Positions 1 to 11,819 of a stretch of DNA of 64,000 nucleotides are shown here, piece after piece. Position 1 is the stretch's first letter. Every line of letters begins with the position of its first letter. Below the pieces are notes generated by a model. The model did no database searches. It was given only the letters and a program-made list of their open reading frames with translations, and was not told the DNA's origin. The DNA comes from Acephala macrosclerotiorum. Lineage: Eukaryota > Ascomycota > Leotiomycetes > Helotiales > Mollisiaceae. The stretch covers positions 62,001-126,000 of the forward strand of contig MU119282.1 in the NCBI GenBank assembly GCA_014904845.1. Reading direction: 5' to 3'. The translations under genes were made by a program, and so were the position numbers.

Positions 1-2776
1 CCCAGCCTTCGAATGCTCAGAAATTGAAAAAGACGTTGACAGAAGGACTATCTAAAGTATCCAAAGTAATCAAAGACGATATAGTCGACCAACTCGCTGG
101 ACCTTCTCGTCGAGATGAACGACGAAACCGTGTTCTCGATGAGCGAAGAGCCCGTGCTCTTGATGACGCCCTCAATGAGCGTAGAAATCGTGCTCTCGAT
201 GAGCATAGTTCCGGCGAAGTCGAAATGTCCTTGGCGAATGACGAACTGAGAGAGGTGATAGCAACAAGCCACAACGTTCTCCAGGGTGGAGTAGTACAGC
301 AAGGCCAGACATCGCAGACCGCCACTGTTGAACAGCATCTGTTTGAATCTCCACCGTCCTCTCCCGGCTCTGCTGGCCCTGCTCCATCAACCCCTAGGAG
401 CCAGCGCAGAGAGCAGTATTTCCAAAGGAAGACATACCCAGAGATGGTTCGGGCAGATAATGATTTTCACCGTATGCTGGACGACCTGGATGGGATGAGA
501 CAATGGTGGACACGGAACAAACAAGATTGGCGCCAGCAGAAAGTTGAATTGGGAAACATCGATACGACCATCGCCGTTCTGCAGGAGCAAATTCTTTTCC
601 GGAACAGTGGTAATGATTATCAACTCATACTCCAAAGACAGAGACGAGATCAACTGAAAATCTGGTTCGAAGACAACAGGACACTCATGAAGCTTGTCTG
701 GAATCGATTTAGGGTTGTTTCTGGAGAGGCGAGACAGAGATATGATCCTGGCTGGGCAAATCTCGTTGATGCCCCGCAGGCGACATTTGATGATGTCACA
801 GGTCCGCAAGGAAGGCGCTTCGAATATCAGTCCGGCTTTCCTAGGATCAATGTCGATCAATGGCTCCTAGGCGTAGGTACCGCTAAATGGTGGCTTGAAC
901 GAGCTTATGAAGATTTCACAGCTCACTCTCCGAAAATTAAGGAACTCATTCAAAAACTCGTCGAGGATGTAGCAAGTATTCCTCAGATGGAGGTAGATCT
1001 ACAGAGTCGACTTCAACAGGGAAAAGACGCGTTATCTAAGGGAGCTGACGACGCGGTTGACGACTTGATACAGAACTTGCTTAATACTAAGCCTAATAAT
1101 TATAGGGCTCTGATTCGAGAAGCAGTAGATAAAAGGCGAAGAGAATTACTTTCAGACGATAATGGTCAGGACGAGGCAACATTCACGGCCTACAAGTTGA
1201 CACGATTAGAGCTCGACGCGGTTATCAAAATGCTATGCGAACAAGACGAAATTGTCGATACTCTGGTCGAATTGCTGCAACACGCCAATTATGCATTTAG
1301 ATCGAAGCCATCCTTGACCGAGGAATTGAAAGAGGCTTTCCGAGACGTGCATCACATATGCTTTGTCTACAACGAGCGTCGACGTTTGAGCACTCAAATA
1401 AGGGAGACACTATCACACGACAATCTTTCGGCTGGAAAGAGACGTCGGATCGTCGACAGGATCCAGCGATACAACACCGATTATAAGTTCCAAAACACTG
1501 TTCTAGTTCCTCGCATGGGCAGTATTTGGAAAGCCGAGGACATCATGATCTATCGTGGCATACTCACGCAGACGAGAGATCCTCTTCAACAGCTGTCCGA
1601 CAGTATTGACAGAATCAAGGACGAAACCGACCCACCAGAACCACGACAAGACTATCGTCTCAGACAATTACCCAAAGCAGACCGCCTACTTCAACGACCA
1701 AAATCTACAGCTTCCATTGCCTGGGGTGTTCTAGGCTGGGGCTCAAACATGACGCTCGCTGAAGCGAAAACTATTCTTGATACGAAGGATAGCAATGCTG
1801 GCGCTGCCGGAAAGTCAAATGGAATCATCTTACGAGAATTTTTCACCTCTCCAGATATCTTCCCAGAGTTCTCCGATAAGTACCAGCACGAGACCAGATG
1901 GACCAGAGAACGATTCCACGCCATCATCAGCACCAAGCTCAATGGCGGACTCACGGAAGACATTGTGGAGGCCTTTCTAATCTACTGCACTCACACCAAC
2001 GAGTTATTCCGCACATCTTGGTTTGGACGTACGATCAGAACGCTTCCCTCCGGTTGGGAGATTTGCGAGGAGAACAACAGAAACGGCTTACTTCGCACTA
2101 TTACAGAATTTCATCTCATGCCTCCGGACAACATCAGGGTGATCGAACACATTATGATCAATACAAAACAGCACTACGTGGGCAACAGGAACCGAGTAGT
2201 ACCAAAAGAGGAAGTCTACAACAGATTAAACACGTTCCTTCCTCCTTCTCAGCAATTGAACCCGGATCAGTTTCAACAGTTGGCAAATTATTGGGCCCAG
2301 CTAGGAAAGTTTTTCACTCGGGATGCTCGTGACAATGACAGTCTCAATCGTCTGGATAATGGGTGGAAGCTTGACACGAAAGGTCGTTATCTTCCTTACC
2401 GCTTCAAGCACAGTTATGTCGATAAGATCGTGGTAGAAGTCCTCTCCAAGGATCCTCTCAAGATCTTGACTGAGGATAGGGGTAAGAATAAGTACTATAC
2501 TACAGAGAGTGCTTTGTACGATTTCTATTATGGTTGCTACGAAAATCGGAAAGAGGTAATGAATTGGGATATCACAAAGTATAAGTTCCACCTCTTCTTG
2601 AGATGGATGACTGCTACGAAGGATTATAACATGTTTGAGTAAGTTTCTGCCAAGTTGTTCGACGATTCTGATGAGACTAACTGTTGACTAGTTTGATGAG
2701 AGATGGCAAAGTAGTAGTTGATCGGACGAGATGGATCACATCGGATATTGCGATGATGGCAGGAGGCCTTCAATGA
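1..2776 (+). CDS. Hypothetical coiled protein, 5'-partial
   Basis: The frame starting at base 3 is open to the window edge with no ATG before residue ~68, so the gene starts upstream. Two exons: up to 2638 and 2692-2776. The intron has donor GTAAGT at 2639, a GACTAAC branch site and acceptor TAG at 2689-2691; splicing gives a C-terminal tail ending in GGLQ instead of the unspliced stop at 2640-2642. About 900 residues are visible. The N-terminal part (bases ~104-222) is an imperfect Arg/Asp/Glu repeat (DERRNR, LDERRARALD, LNERRNRALDEH), followed by a Ser/Pro-rich linker and long charged helical stretches. No signal peptide, membrane segment or catalytic motif is seen. I do not recognise the family; function is unknown. 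Confidence 0.75.
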
Positions 2777-3030
2777 GCTCAAAAAGCTTCTTCTTTCATT
2801 TTTATCTCCTAATTAGGGAACAGTGACCTTTCAGGCTTTGGGGTCTTTCTCTCCTATAATTTATACTCGATACAAATACTATATATCCGCTTCAAGTTCC
2901 ATCCCACTGAGAGAAATTCTCGCATAGAAAGTACATAATTTCGGTCTCCCACATTTATGTGAGGTGCGGGAAAGAAGATAAATCCGAGTGCTGTGAAAAT
3001 TCAAGTCATCACTTAAGGGCTTTAAAGCTT

Positions 3031-3106
<76 letters not shown>

Positions 3107-3616
3107 CTTTCTCCAGGGCATTAGCCGCTACCAAGTCCTAAACTTACAGCGTATGTAGCCTATGGTTGCTCTGAACTCGCTTCCTCCTGGTTACCCCGCA
3201 CTTACCACGCACCTGTAACAACGTCCCTTTCTCTTTCCTTTCAACACATCCGCTGCTGAAGAGACTCAGATCGAATCAACTCCAGATCTACTGGACCTGC
3301 TAATTCCATGATTAATAATAGCCTTAATCAATATTCTACTGCTATGTTTGTTTTTTCGTCCGATTGTTTTCTGTGGCTTTTGAGGAAAGCCTGTTCTGCT
3401 GTTGTTGCTAATTCTAGATGATTTCTTTATCTCCTGTTCTAGAAGAGATGTCAGGATTTTGAAGACAGCACTTCAGCTTCTCAAGCAGACATGTCACTGA
3501 CCAGCATATATAGACGAACACGGCAAGCGCTATTACAGAAATCTCCGCAATTCAAGCGAATCCTTCACAGAGGTACCTCCGTACTCGTACGACTCTTCCT
3601 CCTCATTGATTCATGA
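2777..3616. other. Intergenic region without recognised gene
   Basis: Downstream region of the first gene. It holds a long poly(T) tract (listed separately) and no coding frame that resembles a protein. Confidence 0.5.
3033..3106. repeat. Poly(T) tract interrupted by one A
   Basis: 43 T, a single A at 3076, then 30 T. On the minus strand this is a 74-nt near-pure poly(A), as left by a retroposed transcript, but no retroelement coding sequence or target duplication was recognised beside it. Slippage expansion is an equally good explanation, and the length in an assembly may be inaccurate. Confidence 0.85.
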
Positions 3617-5435
3617 ATGAAAGGAATCAGTTGGTCAAACGATCTATCAGTCTTAAGCATGGCGGCAATGTCAAAAATCCAGCCACAGCCTGAACATTCT
3701 CCCGAAAAACTCGAGTATTCGCCTCTCGACCCATCAACGTCCCAAATCCGCCTCATTCACCTCAACCCTGGAGCAGGCGACGACAAGATCTTTTGCTCAA
3801 TCCACATCGCCTCTCTCGCCGACGATAAGGCGTGCTAGTATAAAGCGTTGTCTTACGAATGGGGCGAAGCAATCGACCACCCATCCCCGTCATCATCGAC
3901 AACCCCCGACTTGAGATCCTCCACGAACTGAAAGTCCGCGAGAACCTTTACTGGGCTCTCTGGCACCTGCGTCACGAAAATCGCACGAGGGTATTGTGGA
4001 TCGATACCTTATGTATCAACCAAGAAGATGAGAAGGAAAAGAACCATCAAATCCGTCAGATGGGAAGGATTTTTGAGAGAGCAGGTGTGGTTGTTGCTTG
4101 GCTTGGAAGACAGCAGGAGATAGAGACTCATTATCGAGGTACTAAGCCTCAAGTCCCGAAAGAAGCTGCGCGTCTTTTCGCTACGCGAGTGCTGAGAGAA
4201 AAATAAATCGTATCGCTTGGCTATGAAGTCTATTGACTCTGATGAAGCCTCTTCGGAGCTGATGGAGTTGTATGGATCGTGTTTTGATCTTAGTTACTGG
4301 ACGCGGTTGTGGATTATTCAAGAGCTTGTCTTAGCGTCTAAGATTGTTGTCCAGTATAGCGCAATGAGTTTTCGATGGGAGCTACTGGAAATGATCTTTA
4401 AGACTGTGGTGAGAATTCCAGCGAAGGGGCTAGAACTGCACAAGGAAGATGACTACATTCTACTACAGAGTAGAATGTACTCGATCTGTGCGTGCAGATC
4501 GACGCACTCCACATCAGCAACGTCTGTACCACTATTAGACCTCTTCTTTGCTTTTCAGGCAGCGTCGTGTATGGATACTCGAGACAAAGTGTTTGGAATA
4601 CACAGCCTGAGCAAGGAATGTTGCCAGCGTGCTGTGGAGGTTGACTATGGAGAATCGGCGCCGGAGGTCTGCGATGCTGTGCTTGAGCATCATTTCCGGG
4701 CTCATGCTGCGTTTAATGGAAGGAGTGTGCAGATGCTCAGAGACGCTTTGATAGTTTTGAAGCAGGGGGGGGGGTAGTGAGAGGTATAGTGTGCTCCCTG
4801 CACTTCTGTATCGAGAGGATCGCGGAAGTGCTATCGCTGTAGCGACACTTACGCCAATTGGCAGCATCAGCTCAATTGCGACACCCGGTCTAGCAGCCGG
4901 CTCAAGTGATAATGAAGGCGGTCGCACATGGTTGGAGAAGACGGCGAAGGAGGGCACTAGAGAATACCGCTTGTTCTTATCAGACTATGCTTTCAGCTCT
5001 CAGCGCCCAGAGAACTGGGAGATGGGAAAGAGGTCATACAAAACCATGTCCAAGATCCCCATCGAAGCTTCCCTAGAAATGGATCCGGGAGACTTGGTAT
5101 TTGCCACTTACTGGCCTCAATTGGTGGTGGTGCGTCCTGAACGCAATAATTTCAGATTGGTGGCATTCGTTGACGATGCGATCCAGCTCGAGCTCGAGGG
5201 CCTTGAGTATAATATACTTAAGAGGAGGGAGGTCGAGTTATTCCTCGATACGAAAGGGCTTGAGGCTTGGCTGGTGGCTCTTGACAGGCATATTGCGGAA
5301 ATGAGAAAGAGGAAATTAGAAGCTGAGAAGGCTTTTCGGTACATTACATCGGTGGCAGACTATCATCGAAAACATTCTTCTATCATTCCCACTTCGAGCT
5401 CCGAGGCCCAGGATGCAAGCAGCAAGGGAAAATAA
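3617..5435 (+). pseudogene. HET-domain (heterokaryon incompatibility) pseudogene
   Basis: Intact HET proteins mediate non-self recognition during hyphal fusion. The hallmarks of PF06985 appear in order but in different frames: ALSYEWG at ~3848-3868, LWIDTLCINQEDEKEKNHQI at ~3994-4053, VVVAWLG at ~4090, and YWTRLWIIQELVLASKIV at ~4296-4350. Lesions: in-frame TAG at 3836-3838 just before the ALSYEWG motif; a frame change near 3875; a second near 4200; and a third in a run of ten G (4765-4774), where nine G would keep the frame open into the 4776-5435 segment. The G run could be a sequencing error, but the other lesions argue for a real pseudogene. The 3' segment matches the usual variable HET C-terminus only in general character. 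Confidence 0.8.
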
Positions 5436-5895
5436 ACCATTGTTGGGAAGACGGACAATGCATAATTGCTGCGTACAGCACCTAGGCTGAGGGCTTCTCG
5501 TCGAGCATAGATTGCATAGCATAGAGCTACGTTTTGGCAATTCCGCTCTCTTGAGCACCTCTCTCTGCCTCCTGACAACCCGGCACAACGAACGAAAACC
5601 CCGTAATCAAATATCCCACTTTCTAAGTACAACTCTCGCTCAAGAACCCTACTTTCGTACTCGGAACGCTATGCAAGGCTAAAGAAATGGGCACATCTCT
5701 CCTTGGATGAGATGAGATCGGATCTCAGTGATCGCAATTCAAAACAGATTGCGAGCTTTGCCCGCGGTGTATCCTTTACTGACAAATCGACATTGAGAAC
5801 AAGACCGAGGAAAATAGCAAAACTTGCGGGACGAAATTTGAGATCTGAGTTCCTTTTTATGTCATATTTGCATCATCCACACTATTTCAAACAGT
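5436..5895. other. Intergenic region
   Basis: No coding frame or repeat recognised between the HET relic and the GAL80-like relic. Confidence 0.4.
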
Positions 5896-7093
5896 ATACC
5901 ACCAATCCGCGTGGGATTCATCGGTATGGCCGCCAACGACCTCTCTTGGAAGTACGCCGGAGCATGGGCCAACACCGCACATCTTCCCTACCTCCTCCAA
6001 TCCCCGCATTACACAATCACCGCGCTTTGCAACTCGTCTCTGGAAACTGCCCACGCTGCTATAGCATCTCATAATCTTCCTGCTAGTACCAAAGCCTATG
6101 CTTCTCCTGAGGATCTGGCAGCAGATCCGGGTATCGATCTCGTGGTTTGCTCCGTGAATGTCAAGAAGCATTATGCCTTAATAAAACTAGCATTGTTGGA
6201 GGGGAAGGATGTCATCGTTGAATGGCCGTTGGGAGCGAGTCTTGCTGAGGCAGAAGAATTGGCGGTAATAGCGAAGGAGAAGGGTAGTAAGACTACTGTG
6301 GTCTTGCAAGCTCGATTCGCGCTAGTTGTGAGGAAAGTCAAGGAGGTGCTGGAAAATGGTAAAATCGGAAAGGTTCTGAGTAGTACGATGGTCGGTGCTT
6401 GCAATTACCATCCTGGCGTTGAAATTACCGGAGTAGAGTACCATATGGATATCGAATCTGGAGGAAACATGGCGATGATCCATTATGGCCATGGCGAGCG
6501 TTCGTTCCGTACGTAGATTTTAGAGCGAAGAGCTAATGAGTGGCAGAGATCGATGCATTGCTCCATGTGTTGAGGGACTTCGAGAGCTTTCAGTCAATGT
6601 TGGGTATCAAGAGGCCGTACACCAAATTCTTAAATTACGACGGAACGGTAAAGATCGAGGCGCTGAAGAAAACGACTCCAGATCAAATCATGGTCCAACG
6701 CGAGCTTACAAGTGGAGCCTTCATTTCGTCCCATTTCCGCGGGGGATATCCGTTCCCTGGGAGCCTGGTTTACTGTGGCACATTTATGGCGAGAAGGGCG
6801 AGATTCGAGTGTCGTGCGATGATGAATTTTTGCAAATTGGGCTGTTTGACCCAGTGCTCAAGGTGCTTGATCATGCGACGACCGAGCTAAAGGTTATTGA
6901 GCTGCCGAAAGACGAGTTCGAGAGCCTGCCGAGAGAGAACAAGAATATTGCGAGATTGCATGAGGCGTTTGCGAAAACAGAGAGCGAGAATTTGGTGGAT
7001 TTCGAGAAAGCGGTCGTGAGATATCGATTCCTGGATGAAGTGTTCAAGAGCTTGGCGAAGAAGAGGCAAGGCCAATATAGACAGACGTACTGA
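5896..7093 (+). pseudogene. GAL80-like / Gfo-Idh-MocA family pseudogene
   Basis: The family has an NAD(P)-binding Rossmann fold; GAL80-type members act as sugar-pathway regulators, others as oxidoreductases. Visible: Rossmann start IRVGFIGMAAND at ~5905, WANTAHLPYL, a conserved VVCSVNVKKHYALI and IVEWPLG stretch, IHYGH near 6480, then FRGGYPFPG and GLLWHIYGEKGEIRV in the C-terminal half. Lesions: the position expected to be the start Met reads ATA (5896-5898), with no alternative upstream ATG in frame; and one base is missing near 6760, between FPFPG-type sequence and the PGLLWHIYGEKGE sequence. A 38-bp interval 6509-6546 (GTACGT to CAG) looks like an intron but is unusually short. Ends at TGA 7091-7093. 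The next gene is convergent. Confidence 0.75.
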
Positions 7094-7235
7094 TATCGCG
7101 AGAAGTTATACCGGTTGTAGATACTATCGGCTTAAAAATTCTTGACCTTCGCTCGGACATTCTAAGAGATTCTTCGATCTACCGACCTCTATAAGACCTA
7201 CGCGTATTTGATAGAAGCAAGATCTTGCCACAATT

Positions 7236-8084
7236 TTAGATTCCTTGGTGCGCGTCACCAGACTCATTGTCCAGAGTCATGAGCATGAATCGTGCTTTGG
7301 CCGATTTGTTATTTCGATTGATGTGCTCTATATTCCTCTCGATTGACTGCAAATAAAACTCTCGAGTGATGCGAGCTTCCCTGATCGCTTCAGGACGTAA
7401 TTTGCGTGTTGCGAGTAAATCATCGAAGAGTTCCTCGATGTAAATGACAGTTGCATCGAGCGTACTGGTGAATGGCAAGTCCGCATCCTTCAAAACATTG
7501 CTATTGACCTCGAATTCTTCGAAAATCATGTCGTAGCCGGTTTCTTGGTAGGAATATGGAGGAGACGGCGCGTAATAGAGGATGATCTCGTCGAGTGCAT
7601 CCAATGAAGGTAGTAGGCCATCGCCAACATCCTTTACATTGAGGGCCATCCTCCTTATCTCCTTACGTCCGAATACCTCGTGCTCCCATTCATTGTCCGT
7701 ACCTGAGAGTGACATTGTATAGGCCAAATGTATAGGGCAGATGATATCACTCGACCAGTTGATGTAGATACGAGGCGGCGTTAGGATGGTCATATCATGC
7801 TCCAAAACGTGCTTTGAGCCAAACTCGAGGCTGTAATACTGGAGTGCGACCTTTCGAGATTCCCTGCAGGCATGAAGGACAGGAGGAGGTGGCCGTGTGG
7901 TCACGTGTCGAAGAAACGGAAAATCGAGAATGCTGTTTGGTCTAGCAGCGGTTCCATCCTGGAGTTTGCCATGTTCACTGGGCCACAGGTCAACGTAACG
8001 CGTGAACTGTGAGGAGTATGTCCAGATCATGAGCCGAAGCTCTAGGGGTAGTCGTGGAAAAGGTATGAATGTTGGTTCGTCCAT
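7236..8084 (-). CDS. 2EXR domain-containing protein
   Basis: Single-exon gene of 282 residues with ATG at 8084-8082. The N-terminus carries the 2EXR signature: FPRLPLELRLMIW at residues ~9-21 and the later PPPVLHACRESRKVAL block at ~75-90. This family is greatly expanded in filamentous ascomycetes and has no established biochemical role. No signal peptide or membrane segment is seen. The frame is open throughout, which contrasts with the decayed genes on both sides. A diverged, broken copy lies at 31.0-32.0 kb. The product is probably cytosolic or nuclear, but that is inference. Confidence 0.85.
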   Translation of the reverse strand: MDEPTFIPFPRLPLELRLMIWTYSSQFTRYVDLWPSEHGKLQDGTAARPNSILDFPFLRHVTTRPPPPVLHACRESRKVALQYYSLEFGSKHVLEHDMTILTPPRIYINWSSDIICPIHLAYTMSLSGTDNEWEHEVFGRKEIRRMALNVKDVGDGLLPSLDALDEIILYYAPSPPYSYQETGYDMIFEEFEVNSNVLKDADLPFTSTLDATVIYIEELFDDLLATRKLRPEAIREARITREFYLQSIERNIEHINRNNKSAKARFMLMTLDNESGDAHQGI

Positions 8085-9249
8085 CGTAGAGGCTAGAACC
8101 TAGCGTCGGGCGCGGTGCGACTCGAGTGCTGGGGCTCGATAATTGCTTCTGGAATTGAGTTTACTCGTAAACTGTGGTGTGTGGAGAGCTGTCTTGACCG
8201 TGTCGTTGACTTTAAATTCGAAGTTGAAGTTGGATATTGGAACCAACTAGACTAGGCTTGTTTAGGATCTAGCGCAGGCCATTACAGCCGTCATGCTGAT
8301 ATATACGACAGTGTGTGAGAACACAGAATATCTGAGTATCATGCTTCCGCGACTTTCCAACTTCTCAACAAAGCCTCGCAATGGTCAAACATACTTGTAA
8401 GATTACATGTCTCTTCCACGGTGGCCCTCCGATATGAGGTCTAAAAAGCAACCGGCTCACCATCTCGAGCAATGAGTTTGGTGAACAGGCTCAGCCCAAG
8501 GATGCCACGTTCAAAGCATTTGCATCCCGGCCAGAATTACAAAAGATTTGGTTCAGTCGGACAATGACTCGACAACAAAGTACGAATTCGCTTTTATCAG
8601 CGGGTATGTTCTGCCAATCGTTATCTGAGAATTGAAAGGTAAATGATAACATATGTGTCTGCTGTCGACTCCTAGAATTATGCAGTCCACCGCAGATCTA
8701 GTCTATGCGTACAAGTTCTCCGCTTACAAAGACACTAAGCTGAGGTGGGCGATAGCGATACATATGTCTACAATCGGGCGAATAAACCCGAACCATCTTC
8801 CCTCCTGAGCCGGCATTCATCGTACCTAATGGTCCACGCCATAGCCGGCGCACCGGGCGCGGGCCGTCATCCTACCCATGAGCTTGATTCGACACTCTGG
8901 GGACCCTTGACTCTGTATGGTCGATTCGTTGGCCGCCGTGCATTATGTACTGGCACACCTTTCAAATGATGTTACCCTACAACCAAAAGTTTGGGTGGGA
9001 GTATGGCACATTGCAGCGGACCTATTACAGGCAAAGGCCATAGTGTGGGCGTAAAGTGTGCGTTCATGATGTGTCTTATCTAGCGGTGAGATGAGGATAT
9101 ATATAACATTAAACACGTGACCTCCCTAATAGGACCTCTTCTTATATCGTGGCTGCCCCATTTTCGTGGGTCTAGTTGGTTTGTATGTTTGATATCTTTG
9201 ATCATTGCATGCCTCTAAAAAAAATCCTTGACAGTTATCTAAGATAGAA
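8085..9249. other. Intergenic region with possible gene debris
   Basis: No confident gene. Short protein-like fragments on the plus strand (for example near 8540-8600, 8690-8750 and 8920-9040) lie in changing frames with possible splice sites, which would suit an old relic, but I cannot name a family. Confidence 0.3.
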
Positions 9250-11034
9250 GATGAACGTAAAAACATCCTTGTCACCTTGTGGAAGGAGAAACGTATCGTG
9301 AGCATTACACTCTTCATAGCCTTCACGCAATTTCAGAATGGCTTCGACTCTGCCGCCGTGTCTGGCTTCCAAGCCATCCCTGGCTTTCTCGCTGTGTTCG
9401 GATATGTCGATGTAAGTACTGCTTTCCTTCCCGCCTTCAATGATCGTTCCCCAAAGAAGAATCATACTGACCTATTAATTTCCAGCCTACCAACCCTATT
9501 GAATACAACCTCTCAACCAAAGTCCAAACTCTGATTGAAAGTTTGATGCAACTGGGAAGCTTGATCTCCTGCCTTTTCATCTTCAAGTTTGGGTTCTCTC
9601 TCAGCCGCCGTCTCGGTATCTGGATCGCTTCTCTCCTCTCGCTCATTTCGATCTCCATCCAAATTGGAACTACGAATACTGGTGCGATGTTCTTCGGGCA
9701 AGTATTGCTAGGGATTCCCAACGACTTCTTCTCAACATACGGAATAATATACATGTCTGAAGTCGCTCCAACTTACATCCGCGGTCCTAATATTGACAGG
9801 TCTCCTTTCAAGGATCGCTCGGAGCTCTGATCGGGATTTTAGTCGACAACTACACCAAGGCGGATAATGGGAGAATCTCATACCAGCTCCCCCTGGCTAC
9901 GATGTACATCGCTCCAGCTACCGTGGGACTCGGACTAATCTTCCTTCCCGATACTCCACGGTACTACGTTTCTATCGATCAGCCCTCCCTGGCCTTAAAC
10001 TCTATCCGCAAGCTCCGCGGTATCAAGGATGAAACACAGCTCAGTTCCCTCGTGTCCGAGATTGAGAAAGGCTGGCAAGCAGAAATGGAACTCAACTCCA
10101 CCACGCACCTCAAAGACATCTTCAAAGGCAACAACCTCCGCCGAACCCACATCTCAGCCGGTTGCGCCATCGCCCAGGCAGCCTCAGGAAGTAGGCAGTC
10201 CCTTTCTTTTTCTCGCCTTTTCCATTCCCTGTGTTGGGAACTCCCAGCAGTGTTCCATACCTCACAACTATTACTTCTACGCGAAATGAAGTGCTGATTC
10301 ATCCCAGTGATCTTCCTCTCCTCCTTAGTCTATTTCTTCGTCCAAGCCCGAACCGGCTCACCTTTCGTCTGGGTAATGATTGCTCTCTCCATCGCCCTGA
10401 CAGGAAACATGCTCTCCTTCCCCGCTGTCCGATTTCTCAATCGTCGGTTCTTGCTGATTATATCTTCGGTGGTGAACTCGGGGTTGATGTTTGCTATGGC
10501 TATCGTCTACACTGCATCTATAGTCGGTTCTCCTTAAGCTGGAAAAGTGTTGGTATCACTCTCTATTCTATTCACTGTAGGTCATACAAGCACTAATCTC
10601 TACCTATCTTTAAAAGTGTTATTGCTGACTACATTTTCTTTCCTTCTGGTGGGTATACTGCCTAGCCCAAGGCCCAATACTCTGGGCTTTGGGACGGAAA
10701 TCCCATCCCAGCATCTACGATCCCAATCAGTCGGCCTATCTCAACCATTGAATTATGTGGTTATTGCACGCCTTACTTTATCAATCCAGCTCAGTTGGAT
10801 TGGGGACCGAAGTATTGTTATATCTAGGGTGGGAGTAACCTCATTCTCACCATCTGGGTGTTTATCTTCCTCCCAGAGACGAGACGTAGGAGTTTAGAAG
10901 ATCTAGACGTGCTTTTCGAGAGTCGCGTCGCAGCTAGAAAGTCTAGAACTTATATCTTCGAAGGTGCTGGAGATGAAGAAAGATTCGATAGTGAGAAGCA
11001 GGATATGGACAACGGTGGAAAGATATCTCTGTAG
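9250..11034 (+). pseudogene. MFS sugar transporter pseudogene
   Basis: Sugar-porter-type major facilitator, normally 12 membrane helices importing sugars. Visible pieces: FIAFTQFQNGFDSAAVSGFQ (~9317), LMQLGSLISCLFIFKFG (~9544), EVAPTYIRG (~9760), VSFQGSLGALIGILVDNY (~9799), FLPDTPRYYVS (~9940), AQAASG joined to MIFLSSLVYFFVQARTGSPF across an intron 10191-10307, and the C-terminal LPETRRRSLEDLDVLFES (~10870-10920) ending at TAG 11032-11034. A first intron at 9412-9485 has donor GTAAGT. Lesions: a frame break at ~9785-9800, where CCTAAT and GACAG look like the leftover 3' half of an intron; in-frame TAA at 10535-10537; several frame changes at 10600-10860. The upstream start is not resolved. 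It may have worked with the GAL80-like relic. Confidence 0.8.
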
Positions 11035-11819
11035 AGAAGATCGGTTGAGGGGTAATATATATAGCTCTATTTCACAGCCTGGCCTGGGAGGAAGGTCTCT
11101 ACTGATTCCGGCTTGGTGGTAGATTAGAACTGTACTTTGAGATGAGCAGAATGTTCGTTTGAGAATGAATTATGACCTCGAAGAAAGAAAAGAACTACTC
11201 AATTTCAAAAACGATGTAGAGTTAGCATGGTGATCTAAGCCCGCTGCAAGCAAAGTCCTTCTAGCTCTGGGATATTGCTTGGCTCTCATTCAACAAATCT
11301 ATGACCGGATCCGCTCCACCTCCTCCGCCGCCCGATCTTTAAGCTACCACCAACTCCATGCTACTTGCACACATCTCCCATCCCGCCGCCTCCGCGAAAG
11401 CACCAAGATGGCCAAGGAATCTGCTAGCACGAGCGAGTGGAGGTGTTAGAGAGACCTTTGCCTCCTCGATGTCTTCCGCGATGACAATGGTAAGTGGGAC
11501 GGAGAAATGCTTGGTCTCGATTATTCGTAAAGGCATTCTCATTCACCTTCATCTTCACTGGGATACACAGAATATGCGATTAAGGATGTATATTCAAAGG
11601 ATTGTATTGGTTTTCAGGAACCTATTATATGCTATAATTCTCATCTCATCTCATTCCAAATTTCCAATTCAAATGCAGAAATAATTGAAGTATCAAAAGA
11701 ACACCAAAACTCCATCCCACCAAATTCCCATACCTCATCAATATTACTTACACTCCAATCTTCTTTATTTTCCAACCTTGCTGGCATGTAACAATCCATC
11801 CAAACATTTTATACACCCC
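11035..11819. other. Intergenic region
   Basis: Contains the 3' side of the class VII chitin synthase gene. A 67-codon minus-strand frame at 11339-11542 looks protein-like but has no recognisable family or supporting signals; nothing else is seen. Confidence 0.4.

Noticed and set aside
11339..11542. 67-codon minus frame with protein-like residues
   Set aside because: Too short, no family, no neighbouring exon found.
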